Origin: Nocardia alni
GTDB lineage: Bacteria > Actinomycetota > Actinomycetes > Mycobacteriales > Mycobacteriaceae
NCBI RefSeq assembly: GCF_019038435.1
Contig: NZ_JAGPOX010000061.1
Location: forward strand, 1 to 54,614
Direction: 5' to 3'
Length of the DNA: 54,614 bases
Every line of letters starts with the position of its first letter. The first letter of the stretch is position 1. The notes beneath the pieces were generated by a model. The model worked only from the letters and a program-made list of their open reading frames with translations. It had not been told where the DNA came from and did not search any database. The position numbers were made by a program, and so were the translations under genes. Shown here one piece after another: positions 8,387-15,851 of the stretch.

Positions 8387-8428
8387 GATTCGATTCGGTG
8401 ATGAATCACCTACAGGTTGAGGGTTGCG

Positions 8429-8662
8429 TCAGGGGGCTTGCGCGATCGCATCCCGCAGGCGCGGTGAGTCAGGCCGCAGATAACGGACTGATCGGTCGTG
8501 TTTTCTGGAAACAGTCCTAGTTACGAGGCGATTTCCCAATCGATCGCAATTCGAACACAAATCCGACACGCCGAGCCCGGGTACGGGCGAACGTATGCGA
8601 ACACCCAGGTCATCCATGATCGTTATGGTTTCGTGATTGGTGTGACAAATATCGCACGGCAT
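8429..8662 (-). CDS. Possible small zinc-ribbon-like protein
   Basis: A 77-codon minus-strand frame with two CxxC knuckles: C3-D-I-C6 at the N-terminus and L-C-S-N-C-D-R near residue 37. Between them is a strand-like ETITIMDD segment. This resembles small actinobacterial zinc-ribbon proteins of the pattern CDxC...DG...DLCxxC/H, recalled by pattern only. Against it: third codon positions are only about 60 percent G or C, far below the neighbours, and no good Shine-Dalgarno or TAnnnT hexamer precedes the ATG. It could be a recently acquired small gene or chance. No homolog is recognised by name. Confidence 0.35.
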   Translation of the reverse strand: MPCDICHTNHETITIMDDLGVRIRSPVPGLGVSDLCSNCDRLGNRLVTRTVSRKHDRSVRYLRPDSPRLRDAIAQAP

Positions 8663-8706
8663 GTGCTTCGCAAAAGTTGCGAGACACCGCTGAGCGTGGT
8701 TGCGGC

Positions 8707-8749
8707 TTTACAACACGCCGTTATGTGTTCGTAATCTTGTCGAGACCTT
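8707..8749 (+). promoter_or_regulatory. Promoter of first NlpC/P60 gene, block shared with the second
   Basis: A TTTACA hexamer at 8707-8712 and TAATCT at 8732-8737 (19 bp apart) form a plausible vegetative promoter with a start near 8744. The 20 bp at 8730-8749 (CGTAATCTTGTCGAGACCTT) match 17 of 20 bases at 9483-9502, before the second NlpC/P60 gene. GTTATG-N5-GTAATC at 8720-8736 also resembles the direct-repeat boxes described for MtrA; that is speculative. Confidence 0.5.
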
Positions 8750-8807
8750 GCGGAGCTCGACGCATCACCCGATGCGGCGTCGCGGGGCAGACGAGGAGTC
8801 ACGCATC

Positions 8808-9395
8808 ATGGCGATCAAGCGACGTGCCCACCGGGTGGTTGCGGCCGGAGCCGTTGGCGCTGCCACCCTCGGCACACTGCTGCTGTCCACGCCGGCCGCC
8901 TCGGCCGCGCCGGTCGTCATCCCGGGTGTGGGCAACTTCGACGTACCGGATCCGATCCTCAACGCGATCCCCAAGAACGTGGTGCCGCCGAACATGATTC
9001 CGCGAGGCGCGCAGATCCCGGGCATCACCCGACCTCCCGCTCCGGTGGAGACCGTCGGGCAGCGCGCGGCGAAGGCCGCGATGTCGCGCGTCGGCGATCC
9101 GTATGTCTACGGCGCGACCGGACCCAACGCCTTCGACTGCTCGGGCCTGGTGCAGTGGTCGTATCAGCAAGCCGGCCGGCAACTGCCGCGCACCAGCTAC
9201 GCCCAGCTCGATGCGGGAGCTCCGGTCGGGCTCAACGCGCTGCAGCCCGGAGATGTCGTGTCCTACTACGGCGGCAGCCACTCGGGCATGTACGTCGGCA
9301 ACGGCAATATCGTGCACGCCTCCACCTATGGCGAGCCGGTGGCGGTCGCGCCGCTGTACTCGATGCCGATCGCCGGGGCGCGCCGCTATAGCTGA
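8808..9395 (+). CDS. Secreted NlpC/P60 peptidoglycan hydrolase (short form)
   Basis: A 195-residue exported cell-wall hydrolase. Residues 1-33 form a signal peptide (MAIKRRAHR, hydrophobic core, cleavage near ASAAP). A ~50-residue linker precedes an NlpC/P60 domain that by family knowledge cleaves gamma-D-Glu-meso-DAP bonds in peptidoglycan stems. The catalytic triad is visible: C111 in FDCSGLVQW, H158 in SHSGMYVG and H170 in IVHAST. It lacks a coiled coil, so it resembles the short RipD-type enzymes in layout but keeps a full triad. ATG at 8808 follows GAGGAG. The next gene encodes a related enzyme, and the two may be redundant or partners in septal wall splitting. Confidence 0.9.
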   Translation: MAIKRRAHRVVAAGAVGAATLGTLLLSTPAASAAPVVIPGVGNFDVPDPILNAIPKNVVPPNMIPRGAQIPGITRPPAPVETVGQRAAKAAMSRVGDPYVYGATGPNAFDCSGLVQWSYQQAGRQLPRTSYAQLDAGAPVGLNALQPGDVVSYYGGSHSGMYVGNGNIVHASTYGEPVAVAPLYSMPIAGARRYS

Positions 9396-9460
9396 CGCGC
9401 GCCGTGACGGAACGTGACCTGCGCGAAAGGGCCAGTGACTGTGATCAATCCGTGCTCTGC

Positions 9461-9502
9461 TGGACACGGGCGGTCGCCGTTCCGTAACCTGATCGAGACC
9501 TT
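9461..9502 (+). promoter_or_regulatory. Promoter of second NlpC/P60 gene
   Basis: TGGACA (9461-9466) and TAACCT (9485-9490), 18 bp apart, look like a vegetative promoter with a start near 9497. The block 9483-9502 is shared with the promoter of the first NlpC/P60 gene (17 of 20 identical). The predicted start leaves about 49 nt before GTG 9546 but only 7 nt before ATG 9504. Confidence 0.5.
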
Positions 9503-9545
9503 CATGAGGATCAGCTCGGAACACGGAATAGAGGCGCCGCAGGCA

Positions 9546-10628
9546 GTGACCGCGCAGCATGGGAACAAACGAACCAGACGCCTGGTAGGAGGGTCACTGG
9601 CGGTCAGCGCGTTGATGTTCGGCGTCGCGGGCGGCGGCGCCTGGGCCGAACCGACGAACTCCACGCCGACCAGCGCCAGCGATGCCGTGCAGAAGCTCAT
9701 GGCGCTGTCGCATCAATCGGAACAGCTCAACCAGCAGGCCCTGCTCGCTCAGGGGGATCTGAATCGCAAACAGGCCGTCGAACGCGACGCCGACGCCAAG
9801 CTCGCTGTCGCGGATCAGGCCGTGAATGCCGCCGAGGCGCAGGTCCATCGGTATCAGCCCGCGATCGATCGGACCGTGCTGTCCGCGTACATGGGTGCGC
9901 GCACCAACAGCATGTTCTCGGTGCTGGCCAGTAACTCCCCGCAGCAGCTGCTCGATCAGATGTCCACCCTGGATGTGTTGCAGCAGCAGACAAGCGCCCA
10001 GCTCGCCCAATACACGAAGGCCACCAACGCGGCCGACGTCGCGCAGACCACGTCCCGTAACGCCGCGAACGCCGCGCACGACGCCGCGCAGAAGGCCGAC
10101 ACGGTGCGGACGGATCTGGAACACAAGCGCGCCGATCTGCAGGGTGCGATCGCCCAGGTGATCGAGGCGTGGGGACAACTGTCCGCGGGCGACAGGGCCT
10201 CGCTGTCCGGTTCCCTGTTCCCGCCGGGCTTCGATCGGGCGACGCTGCTGCGCGGCCTGGTCCCCGGCAGCAGCACCAGTGCACTGGCGGCCGCGCTCAC
10301 CCGCGTGGGCGATCCGTATGTCTGGGGCGCCACCGGACCGGACGAGTTCGACTGTTCCGGTCTGGTGCAGTGGGCGTTTCACCAGGTCGGGATCAATCTG
10401 CCGCGCACCAGCGAAGAGCAGGTGACCGTCGGCACCCCGGTGTCCCGGGACCAGTTGCAGCCTGGTGACGTGGTGTTCTTCTACTCCGACGTCTCGCACG
10501 TGGGTATTTACGCGGGCAACGGAATGTTGTTGCACGCATCGACTTTCGGTGTGCCGGTACAGGTGATGCCGATGGGGTCGTTCCCCTACTACGGGGCGCG
10601 GCGGTATTGGCTCGGTATGCCTCAATAG
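9546..10628 (+). CDS. Secreted coiled-coil NlpC/P60 peptidoglycan hydrolase
   Basis: A 360-residue exported hydrolase of the RipA/RipB/Rv2190c type. It has a signal peptide (basic NKRTRRL, hydrophobic core, cleavage near GAWA). A long helical coiled-coil region (roughly residues 45-210; many Ala, Gln, Asp and Lys) probably masks or positions the enzyme. The C-terminal NlpC/P60 domain has Cys in FDCSGLVQW (about residue 270), His in DVSHVGIY and His in LLHAST. It should cut peptidoglycan stem peptides at the septum. GTG 9546 gives a normal-length signal peptide and a normal leader after the predicted promoter; ATG 9504, which adds 14 residues, is the alternative. Position next to the exonuclease gene matches Rv2190c-Rv2191. 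Confidence 0.92.
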   Translation: MTAQHGNKRTRRLVGGSLAVSALMFGVAGGGAWAEPTNSTPTSASDAVQKLMALSHQSEQLNQQALLAQGDLNRKQAVERDADAKLAVADQAVNAAEAQVHRYQPAIDRTVLSAYMGARTNSMFSVLASNSPQQLLDQMSTLDVLQQQTSAQLAQYTKATNAADVAQTTSRNAANAAHDAAQKADTVRTDLEHKRADLQGAIAQVIEAWGQLSAGDRASLSGSLFPPGFDRATLLRGLVPGSSTSALAAALTRVGDPYVWGATGPDEFDCSGLVQWAFHQVGINLPRTSEEQVTVGTPVSRDQLQPGDVVFFYSDVSHVGIYAGNGMLLHASTFGVPVQVMPMGSFPYYGARRYWLGMPQ

Positions 10629-10697
10629 CAGCAAACAGCACATAGCACGATGCCCGGATAGCAGCACGGTGACCCGATAAGACACCGAGGTGTGAGC

Positions 10698-11717
10698 GTG
10701 AGCGTTGATCTGTCTGCGTTGACGCGCCTGGGAGGCCGGTTGGCCGCCAAGCGCCGGTTCGGATCCGTTGCGACCGTCGCGATGGCGATCGCCCTGATCG
10801 CCGTCGGCGGCGCGCTGGCGCTGCTGCCCAAATCGGCGCTGCACCTACGCCCGGTGCCCGCCGCGGCCGAGGCGGCCGCGCCCGCGGTCCCGGCCGACCC
10901 CCAGCTGCCCGAGCTGCGCCGGATCATGGGGTCGTACGGACCGGTTGTCACCCAGGAGGTCTCGCAGGACGACGGCCGACTATCCGTGGTGCTCGGGCAT
11001 CCGTACCAGCGCGCCGATGTCGACACCCTGGCCGGGGATATCGGCTCGGCGGTCACGGCCGTCACTCAGCTCTGGGGCACCGACTGGGCGCGGGCGGCGG
11101 TGGTCGCGGTGGCATCGAGTCCCGCCGAATTCGCCGCGCTCACCCATGCGACCGGAAACGTCTCCGATCAGGTCTCCGCGGCGTCGGTCTCGGATCCCTT
11201 CGTCCCGGGCGCCCGCCCGACCGGCCAGCGCGTCGTGTTCAGCGCCGATGCCGGACGGCGCCTGGGCGCCGACGGCCTGCGGGATACCTTGCGCCACGAG
11301 CTCACTCACGTGGCCGCCCGCGCCGTCACCGTCGACGGCTCACCCCTGTGGACCCTCGAGGGGTTCGCCGAATACTCCGCGCACCGCGGCGAGAATCGCA
11401 CCTTCGCACAACTCGCCCCCGTCCTGACCGCAGACGCGCGCGCCGGCGAACTACCCGCGGAGTTGCCGCCCGACAGCGCCTTCGCCCCAGGCCCGGCCAA
11501 CGACGCCACGCTGGCCTACGAGGCGGGCTGGTCCGCGAACGCTTTCGTCGCCGACCAGTACGGACAGCACACGGTGGTCGAGCTCTACCGCCGCATGGCC
11601 ACCGGCCCGAAGGACGGGCCCGCGGTCGACGCCGCCCTGCACGACACCCTCGGCCTGAACCAGGCGGACTTCGTCACCCGCTGGCGCGAATGGATCAAAT
11701 CCCGCGCGGGCGCGTGA
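10698..11717 (+). CDS. Membrane-anchored HExxH metallopeptidase-like protein
   Basis: A 339-residue protein with one N-terminal hydrophobic segment (about residues 25-48, after a basic start), so anchored or exported, and a gluzincin-type zinc site: H200-E-L-T-H204 in RHELTHVAARAV, then the downstream Glu in LEGFAEYSAHRG. This is the layout of the peptidase MA-like family. The substrate is unknown; a role in the cell envelope is inferred from the export signal and from its neighbours, wall hydrolases and pimB. It occupies the place of Rv2189c. GTG 10698 is placed 7 nt after GAGG; GTG 10692, two codons earlier, is possible. Confidence 0.8.
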   Translation: MSVDLSALTRLGGRLAAKRRFGSVATVAMAIALIAVGGALALLPKSALHLRPVPAAAEAAAPAVPADPQLPELRRIMGSYGPVVTQEVSQDDGRLSVVLGHPYQRADVDTLAGDIGSAVTAVTQLWGTDWARAAVVAVASSPAEFAALTHATGNVSDQVSAASVSDPFVPGARPTGQRVVFSADAGRRLGADGLRDTLRHELTHVAARAVTVDGSPLWTLEGFAEYSAHRGENRTFAQLAPVLTADARAGELPAELPPDSAFAPGPANDATLAYEAGWSANAFVADQYGQHTVVELYRRMATGPKDGPAVDAALHDTLGLNQADFVTRWREWIKSRAGA

Positions 11718-11865
11718 CATCACGCGGCTCCGGCATGGGTTCATCTCAATCGCGCCGCGGCTGCCGCGCAACCGATTTGACGGCTCCGGTCGGGCGGGCA
11801 GCCCTGGTGGGAGGCCCCGCGTGATTACTTTCGCTGCCGCCTCTCGGCCGCCGGTGAATGCCTCG

Positions 11866-11871
11866 TAGACT
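11866..11871 (+). promoter_or_regulatory. Putative -10 (TAGACT) of pimB
   Basis: TAGACT ends 7 nt before the ATG at 11879, consistent with a leaderless or near-leaderless pimB transcript. No Shine-Dalgarno is seen. Confidence 0.45.
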
Positions 11872-11878
11872 CCCCCGC

Positions 11879-13042
11879 ATGCCGCGCACCCTGCTGGTCA
11901 CCAATGACTTTCCGCCGCGCCCCGGTGGGATCCAGTCGTACGTGCACGCGCTGGCGATGCGGCTGCCGCCGGATGAGCTCGTGGTGTACGCGCCGCGGTG
12001 GAAGGGCGACTCGCATCTGAAGTTCGACGCGGAGCAGCCGTTCCAGGTGGTGCGTCATCCGACCACGCTGATGTTGCCGACGCCGCTGGTGTTGCGGCGA
12101 GCGGCGAAGCTGTTGCGCGACGAGCGGTGCGACACCGTCTGGTTCGGCGCGGCCGCACCGTTGGCGCTGCTGTCGCCGCTGCTGCGGCCCGCGGGCGCGC
12201 ACCAGATCGTGGCCAGCACGCACGGGCACGAGGTGGGCTGGTCGATGCTGCCGGGCGCGCGCCAAGCTCTGCGGGTGATCGGCAACACCACCGACACCAT
12301 CACTTACGTCAGCAAGTACACGCGCCGCCGCTTCTCGGCGGCCTTCGGCCCGCGGGCCGCGCTGGAGTATCTGCCGCCGGGCGTGGACACCGAGGTGTTC
12401 CGGCCGGATCCGGCCGCCCGGGCGGAACTGCGGGCGCGTTATGGACTGGGCGAGCGGCCCACCATCCTGTGCCTGTCCCGGCTGGTGCCGCGCAAGGGGC
12501 AGGACATGCTGATCCTGGCGATGCGCGAGATCAAGGACCGCATCGATGGCGCGGTGCTGGTGATCGCCGGCGGTGGCCCACACGAGGAGAAGTTGCGCGC
12601 GCTGGTCCAGGCCATGGACCTGTCCGAGCAGGTCGTGTTCACCGGACGGGTGCCCTCGGCGGAACTCGCCGCCCATCACACCCTCGCCGACGTGTTCGCG
12701 ATGCCGTGCCGCACCCGCGGCGCGGGCCTGGACGTCGAGGGCCTGGGCATCGTGTACCTGGAGGCATCGGCGACCGGGGTTCCGGTGGTGGCCGGGAAAT
12801 CCGGCGGCGCACCGGAAACCGTGCGGGAGGGCCGCACCGGGCACGTCGTCGACGGCCGTTCGACCGAGGAGATCACCGACGCGATCGTCGGCATCCTGTC
12901 CGACCGCGACGCCGCGGCGCGGATGGGCGAGGCCGGGCGGGAGTGGGTGAGTTCGCAGTGGCGGTGGGATACTCTCGGCGCCCGCATGCGTTCGCTGCTC
13001 GCCGGGAATCTGCTTTCGAGCGGCGGGGATCTGGTGGGCTAG
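11879..13042 (+). CDS. pimB: GDP-mannose-dependent phosphatidylinositol monomannoside mannosyltransferase
   Basis: GT4-family glycosyltransferase that adds the second mannose to phosphatidylinositol monomannoside at the cytoplasmic face of the membrane, an early step to PIMs, lipomannan and lipoarabinomannan. The 387-residue protein shows the GT-B N-terminal motif NDFPPRPGGIQSYVHAL, CLSRLVPRKGQDMLI for nucleotide-sugar binding near residue 200, and the C-terminal GLGIVYLEASATGVPVVAG with the EX7E-type Glu pair. It corresponds to Rv2188c (PimB'). ATG 11879 is chosen because MPRTLLVTNDFPPRPGG is the family start; an ATG 21 nt upstream would add seven basic residues. mptA later in the window belongs to the same pathway. 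Confidence 0.93.
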   Translation: MPRTLLVTNDFPPRPGGIQSYVHALAMRLPPDELVVYAPRWKGDSHLKFDAEQPFQVVRHPTTLMLPTPLVLRRAAKLLRDERCDTVWFGAAAPLALLSPLLRPAGAHQIVASTHGHEVGWSMLPGARQALRVIGNTTDTITYVSKYTRRRFSAAFGPRAALEYLPPGVDTEVFRPDPAARAELRARYGLGERPTILCLSRLVPRKGQDMLILAMREIKDRIDGAVLVIAGGGPHEEKLRALVQAMDLSEQVVFTGRVPSAELAAHHTLADVFAMPCRTRGAGLDVEGLGIVYLEASATGVPVVAGKSGGAPETVREGRTGHVVDGRSTEEITDAIVGILSDRDAAARMGEAGREWVSSQWRWDTLGARMRSLLAGNLLSSGGDLVG

Positions 13043-13053
13043 GCTCGCAAGTC

Positions 13054-13080
13054 ATGAGCGAGCGAAGCGAGCGGCAATGA
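13054..13080 (+). repeat. MSERSERQ mini-ORF with GAGCGAAGCGAGC repeat
   Basis: A nine-codon frame (ATG, seven Ser/Glu/Arg/Gln codons, TGA) made of GAGCGAGCGAAGCGAGC sequence. From memory, very similar words recur between genes in many mycobacterial and nocardial genomes. It lies 12 bp after the pimB stop and can also fold back on GCTCGC at 13043-13048. Function unknown. Confidence 0.45.
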
Positions 13081-13103
13081 ACACAGCTACCGTGGTACTC
13101 GCG

Positions 13104-13131
13104 ACGGAGCCGAGCGTCAGCGAGGCTCCGT
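13104..13131 (+). promoter_or_regulatory. Hairpin overlapping a ribosome binding site
   Basis: ACGGAGCC at 13104-13111 is the exact reverse complement of GGCTCCGT at 13124-13131, with a 12-nt loop. The only Shine-Dalgarno-like GAGG for ATG 13133 (at 13122-13125) lies at the edge of the 3' arm, so folding could hide the ribosome binding site. Confidence 0.5.
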
Positions 13132-13132
13132 C

Positions 13133-13531
13133 ATGAGTACCATCCAGGTCGCGGACCAGACATTCATCGCGGCGCCCGGAACAGCGGTCGCCGAGGTGCT
13201 GGCCGACCGGGCACGCTGGCGCCGGTGGTGGCCCGACCTCACCCTCGAGGTACGGGAGGACCGGGCCGACAAGGGAATCCGGTGGGCCGTGGCCGGTGGG
13301 CTGAACGGCACGATGGAGGTGTGGCTCGAACCGTCGCTGGACGGGGTGATCATGCACTACTTCCTGCACGCCGAGCCGGTACGGGCGCTGTCCGCGCCGC
13401 GCGAACTGCTCGCGGTCAGCCGGGATCGCCGGGTCGCGGGCAAGAAGATGTCGTTCGAGGTCAAGGCGCGTCTGGAGGCCGGGCGCGCTGCGGGTGAGCC
13501 CCCGACACCGCGAGCCGACCTGCTCACCTGA
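13133..13531 (+). CDS. SRPBCC-like conserved protein (Rv2186c-like)
   Basis: A 132-residue protein with a compact alpha/beta pattern reminiscent of the polyketide cyclase/START (SRPBCC) fold: an early helix with RARWRRWWPDLTL, then strands IRWAVAG, GTMEVWLE and GVIMHYFLHAE. No catalytic motif is recognised. It starts a run of closely spaced genes leading to the ArsA-like ATPase (spacing 44 bp to the next gene) and takes the place of Rv2186c. ATG 13133 lies 2 nt after a hairpin that may control translation. Function unknown; a lipid or small hydrophobic ligand role is only inferred from the fold. Confidence 0.75.
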   Translation: MSTIQVADQTFIAAPGTAVAEVLADRARWRRWWPDLTLEVREDRADKGIRWAVAGGLNGTMEVWLEPSLDGVIMHYFLHAEPVRALSAPRELLAVSRDRRVAGKKMSFEVKARLEAGRAAGEPPTPRADLLT

Positions 13532-13575
13532 ACCACCCTCCGTACCGTAACGCCGGAAAGGAAACGCTGTCGGTT

Positions 13576-14013
13576 ATGGCAGATCGGACTCAGAGGTCGA
13601 TCATCATCGATGCCCCGTCGGATCGGGTGATGGCGGTCATCGCCGACCTGGAGTCGTACCCGGAGTGGGTGGCGGCGGCGCGTACGGTGGAGATCCTCGA
13701 CAAATTCCCCGACGGACGCGCCCGCACCGCGCGGTTCGTGCTGGACGCCGGCGTCGTCAAGGACACCTATGTACTGACCTACACCTGGCGTGCCGACGGC
13801 CGGGCGGTGAGCTGGCAGCTGTCCAGCGGTGATCTGCAGAAGGCGCAGGACGGCAGCTACGAGCTGATCGATCAGCCGGACGGCGCGACCCAGGTCGTGT
13901 ACGAGCTCACCGTGGATCTGACCATCCCGATGATCGGCATGTTCAAGCGCAAGGCCGAGAAGGTCATCACCGATACCGCTCTGAAAGAGCTCAAGAAGCG
14001 GGTCGAGGGCTGA
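13576..14013 (+). CDS. SRPBCC family protein (polyketide cyclase/lipid-binding fold, TB16.3-like)
   Basis: A 145-residue SRPBCC protein. Its start, RSIIIDAPSDRVMAVIADLESYPEWVAAARTVEIL, is the classic first strand-helix-YPEW pattern of the family; later come VLTYTWRADGRAVSWQL and a C-terminal long helix (KRKAEKVITDTALKELKKR). These folds bind lipids, sterols or polyketides in a deep cavity; no ligand is known here. It corresponds to Rv2185c (TB16.3). It is 9 bp upstream of the ArsA-like ATPase gene, so the two are probably co-expressed. ATG 13576 is used; AAAGGAAA lies 13-20 nt upstream. Confidence 0.88.
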   Translation: MADRTQRSIIIDAPSDRVMAVIADLESYPEWVAAARTVEILDKFPDGRARTARFVLDAGVVKDTYVLTYTWRADGRAVSWQLSSGDLQKAQDGSYELIDQPDGATQVVYELTVDLTIPMIGMFKRKAEKVITDTALKELKKRVEG

Positions 14014-14022
14014 GGCGAGGTC

Positions 14023-15378
14023 GTGTCGACGACGCGTACCGAACGCCGGACCCGTCTGGAGCTGTTCGCGGGGAAAGGCGGAGTCGGTAAGACGACCCTG
14101 GCCTGCGCGGCCGCCATGGCGTGGCGTGCCGCCGGGGAACGGGTGCTGCTGGTCTCGCTTGATCAGGCGCATTCGCTGGGCGATGCGCTGGATATCCGGT
14201 TCCCGCACGTGCCCGGCAGTGTCGCCGGGCGAATCTCGGTGTTGCCTGATCTCGATGTGATCGAGCTGGATTCCCTTGCGCTGCTGGAGGTTCGGTTCCG
14301 CGAGACGATGGGTGTGCTCGGCGGCGCGGGCCACGCGCACGGGATGGATCTGTCCGCGCTGGATCCGGCCGAGCTGACGGGTCTGCCGGGCGTGCAGGAA
14401 CTGCTGATGCTGGTGGAGATCACCGCGTTCGCCGAGGCGGGTGAGTGGGATGTGATCGTGCTGGACTGCCCGCCGTCGGCGGATATGCTCCGCGTCGTCA
14501 CCGCCCCCGACACGCTGCTGGGATATCTCGAGCGGATCTGGCCCGCCCATGCGCGCGCGATGAGTGCGGCCGGACCAGATCTGCGGCGGGCGATCCTGGC
14601 GGTGACGGTGGAGCGGATCGCCGCGGCGGTCACCCGGGTGCGCGAGCTGCTCGCCGACCCGGATCGCACCGGCGCGCGGCTGATCACCGTGGCCGAACGA
14701 GTCGCGGTGGCCGAATCGGCCCGCATGCGTTCGGCCGCGGCGCTGCTGGGACTGCGCTTGGACGAGGTGGTGGTGAACAAGGTGTTGCCACCGGTCGACT
14801 CGGCCGCGGCATCCGCGCGCGACGAGCACCCGGCGGTGCGGTGGTACGCGCAGCGACAGGCCGAACAGCTCGAGGTCGTCGCCGAGTTGCGGCGGCGGAT
14901 GCCCGATGTTCCGGTGCGGATCGTGCACCACAGCGGGCCCGAGCCGGTGGGCGTCGAATCACTGGGTGCGTTGACGGCATCGCTGGGTGCGGCTACGGGT
15001 GCGCAGGAAGCGGACACGCGCGGTAACCGGGCGGAAATCGCGGCAGACCCTATGCTTGGCGGCGAGATGCCTGGCGACGGGGTGCTCGGCGGCGGCGTGG
15101 ACGCCGACGATGCCCGATCGGCCGGACCGCAGGTGCGGCTGGAATCGGGCGCCGGCCTCGGCTCGGTGTTCACGCTGCGCCTGCGACTGCCCGTGGTCGA
15201 CCCGGCGACATTGCGCCTGGGACGAGTGGAGGACGATTTGATCGTGGGAGCAGACGGAATCCGGCGTCGTTTGCGCCTGGCGCCGGTGCTGCGGCGATGC
15301 ATGGTCGACGGCGCCGAACTCGGCGACGGCCGGTTGACCGTGCGGTTTCGCCCCGACCCCGAGGTATGGCCGCGATGA
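14023..15378 (+). CDS. ArsA/GET3-like ATPase
   Basis: A 451-residue P-loop ATPase of the ArsA/GET3 (SIMIBI) class, similar in position to Rv2184c. It has the deviant Walker A GKGGVGKTT at about residues 17-25, the LDQAHSLGDAL switch-I-like segment near 47-57 and VLDCPPSADMLRVV near 150. The C-terminal domain contains a Gly/Asp/Ala-rich insertion (about residues 325-370), apparently disordered, before strands RLRLPVVDPATLRLGRVEDDL. GET3 proteins insert tail-anchored membrane proteins and ArsA drives arsenite export; no arsenic gene is nearby, so neither role can be claimed. GTG 14023 follows GAGGCGAGG. The stop overlaps the next start (ATGA). Confidence 0.88.
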   Translation: MSTTRTERRTRLELFAGKGGVGKTTLACAAAMAWRAAGERVLLVSLDQAHSLGDALDIRFPHVPGSVAGRISVLPDLDVIELDSLALLEVRFRETMGVLGGAGHAHGMDLSALDPAELTGLPGVQELLMLVEITAFAEAGEWDVIVLDCPPSADMLRVVTAPDTLLGYLERIWPAHARAMSAAGPDLRRAILAVTVERIAAAVTRVRELLADPDRTGARLITVAERVAVAESARMRSAAALLGLRLDEVVVNKVLPPVDSAAASARDEHPAVRWYAQRQAEQLEVVAELRRRMPDVPVRIVHHSGPEPVGVESLGALTASLGAATGAQEADTRGNRAEIAADPMLGGEMPGDGVLGGGVDADDARSAGPQVRLESGAGLGSVFTLRLRLPVVDPATLRLGRVEDDLIVGADGIRRRLRLAPVLRRCMVDGAELGDGRLTVRFRPDPEVWPR

Positions 15379-15851
15379 ACGATTACTTCGACGGCTCGGG
15401 CGGCCCCGACGACCGGCACGCGCGCGGACACGAGGCGCATCTCGGCGAACTCGCCGAGGAACTGCGGCTGCTGGCCCAGGTCGTGCTGGAACGCGTCGAG
15501 CCGGTGCTGCGCCGCGCGGCGGCCGAGGAGGGCGCCGAGTGGAGCGGTTGCGGCTGGTGCCCCCTGTGCGCGGCATCGGCGCTCGCCCGCGGCGAAAACA
15601 ACGATATGGTCACGACCCTCGCCACATACGGAGCCACCATCATCACGATCCTGCGCGAGGCGCTGGCCGGCGTGCCTGTCGATCCTGTTCCGCGCGCCGA
15701 TGCCGGGACGCCGCGCGATCCGTCGGCAGACGCGCGGGACACGTTCGGAGACAGCGGAGATCCGGACGCCGAGCGCCCATCGTCCGATGCCCCACCCATG
15801 ACGTCCGGCAGACCCGAGTACGTCCCGATTCCGGTGCAGATCAAGGGATGA
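15375..15851 (+). CDS. Small conserved CxxCPxC protein (Rv2183c-like)
   Basis: A 158-residue protein with an N-terminal helical region (HEAHLGELAEELRLLAQVVLER), then a Cys-rich knuckle GCGWCPLCA around residues 58-66 that could bind zinc or take part in redox chemistry, another helix, and a Pro/Asp-rich C-terminus. No named family is recognised. It overlaps the ArsA-like gene upstream and the ROK kinase downstream by 4 bp each (ATGA), so the three are translationally coupled. Presence beside an ArsA/GET3-like ATPase invites the idea of a partner protein, but that is inference from position only. Confidence 0.82.
   Translation: MNDYFDGSGGPDDRHARGHEAHLGELAEELRLLAQVVLERVEPVLRRAAAEEGAEWSGCGWCPLCAASALARGENNDMVTTLATYGATIITILREALAGVPVDPVPRADAGTPRDPSADARDTFGDSGDPDAERPSSDAPPMTSGRPEYVPIPVQIKG

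Larger units (their letters stand above)
8257..8807. other. Long, relatively AT-rich intergenic region
   Basis: These 550 bp separate the exonuclease gene from the first NlpC/P60 gene and are visibly less GC-rich than their surroundings. Contents: a CRP/GlxR-type palindrome (8367-8386), a second palindrome (GGTGAT, 2 nt, ATCACC at 8397-8410), a possible small minus-strand gene (8429-8662), an imperfect hairpin around 8485-8518 (GGACT...AGTCC with inner GTTT...AAAC) and the nlpC promoter near 8707-8737. Confidence 0.6.

Noticed and set aside
8397..8410. GGTGAT-2-ATCACC palindrome as a second operator
   Set aside because: The arms are perfect but short, and I cannot match them to a known regulator; recorded only as part of the intergenic description.
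8400..8807. c-di-AMP (ydaO-type) riboswitch upstream of the NlpC/P60 gene
   Set aside because: Such switches often precede actinobacterial wall hydrolase genes, so I looked for them, but the conserved core is not recognisable here.
11998..13080. 360-codon frame overlapping pimB in another register
   Set aside because: Entirely inside pimB, Arg/Gly-rich, no motifs; only its last nine codons (the MSERSERQ word) are of interest and are listed separately.
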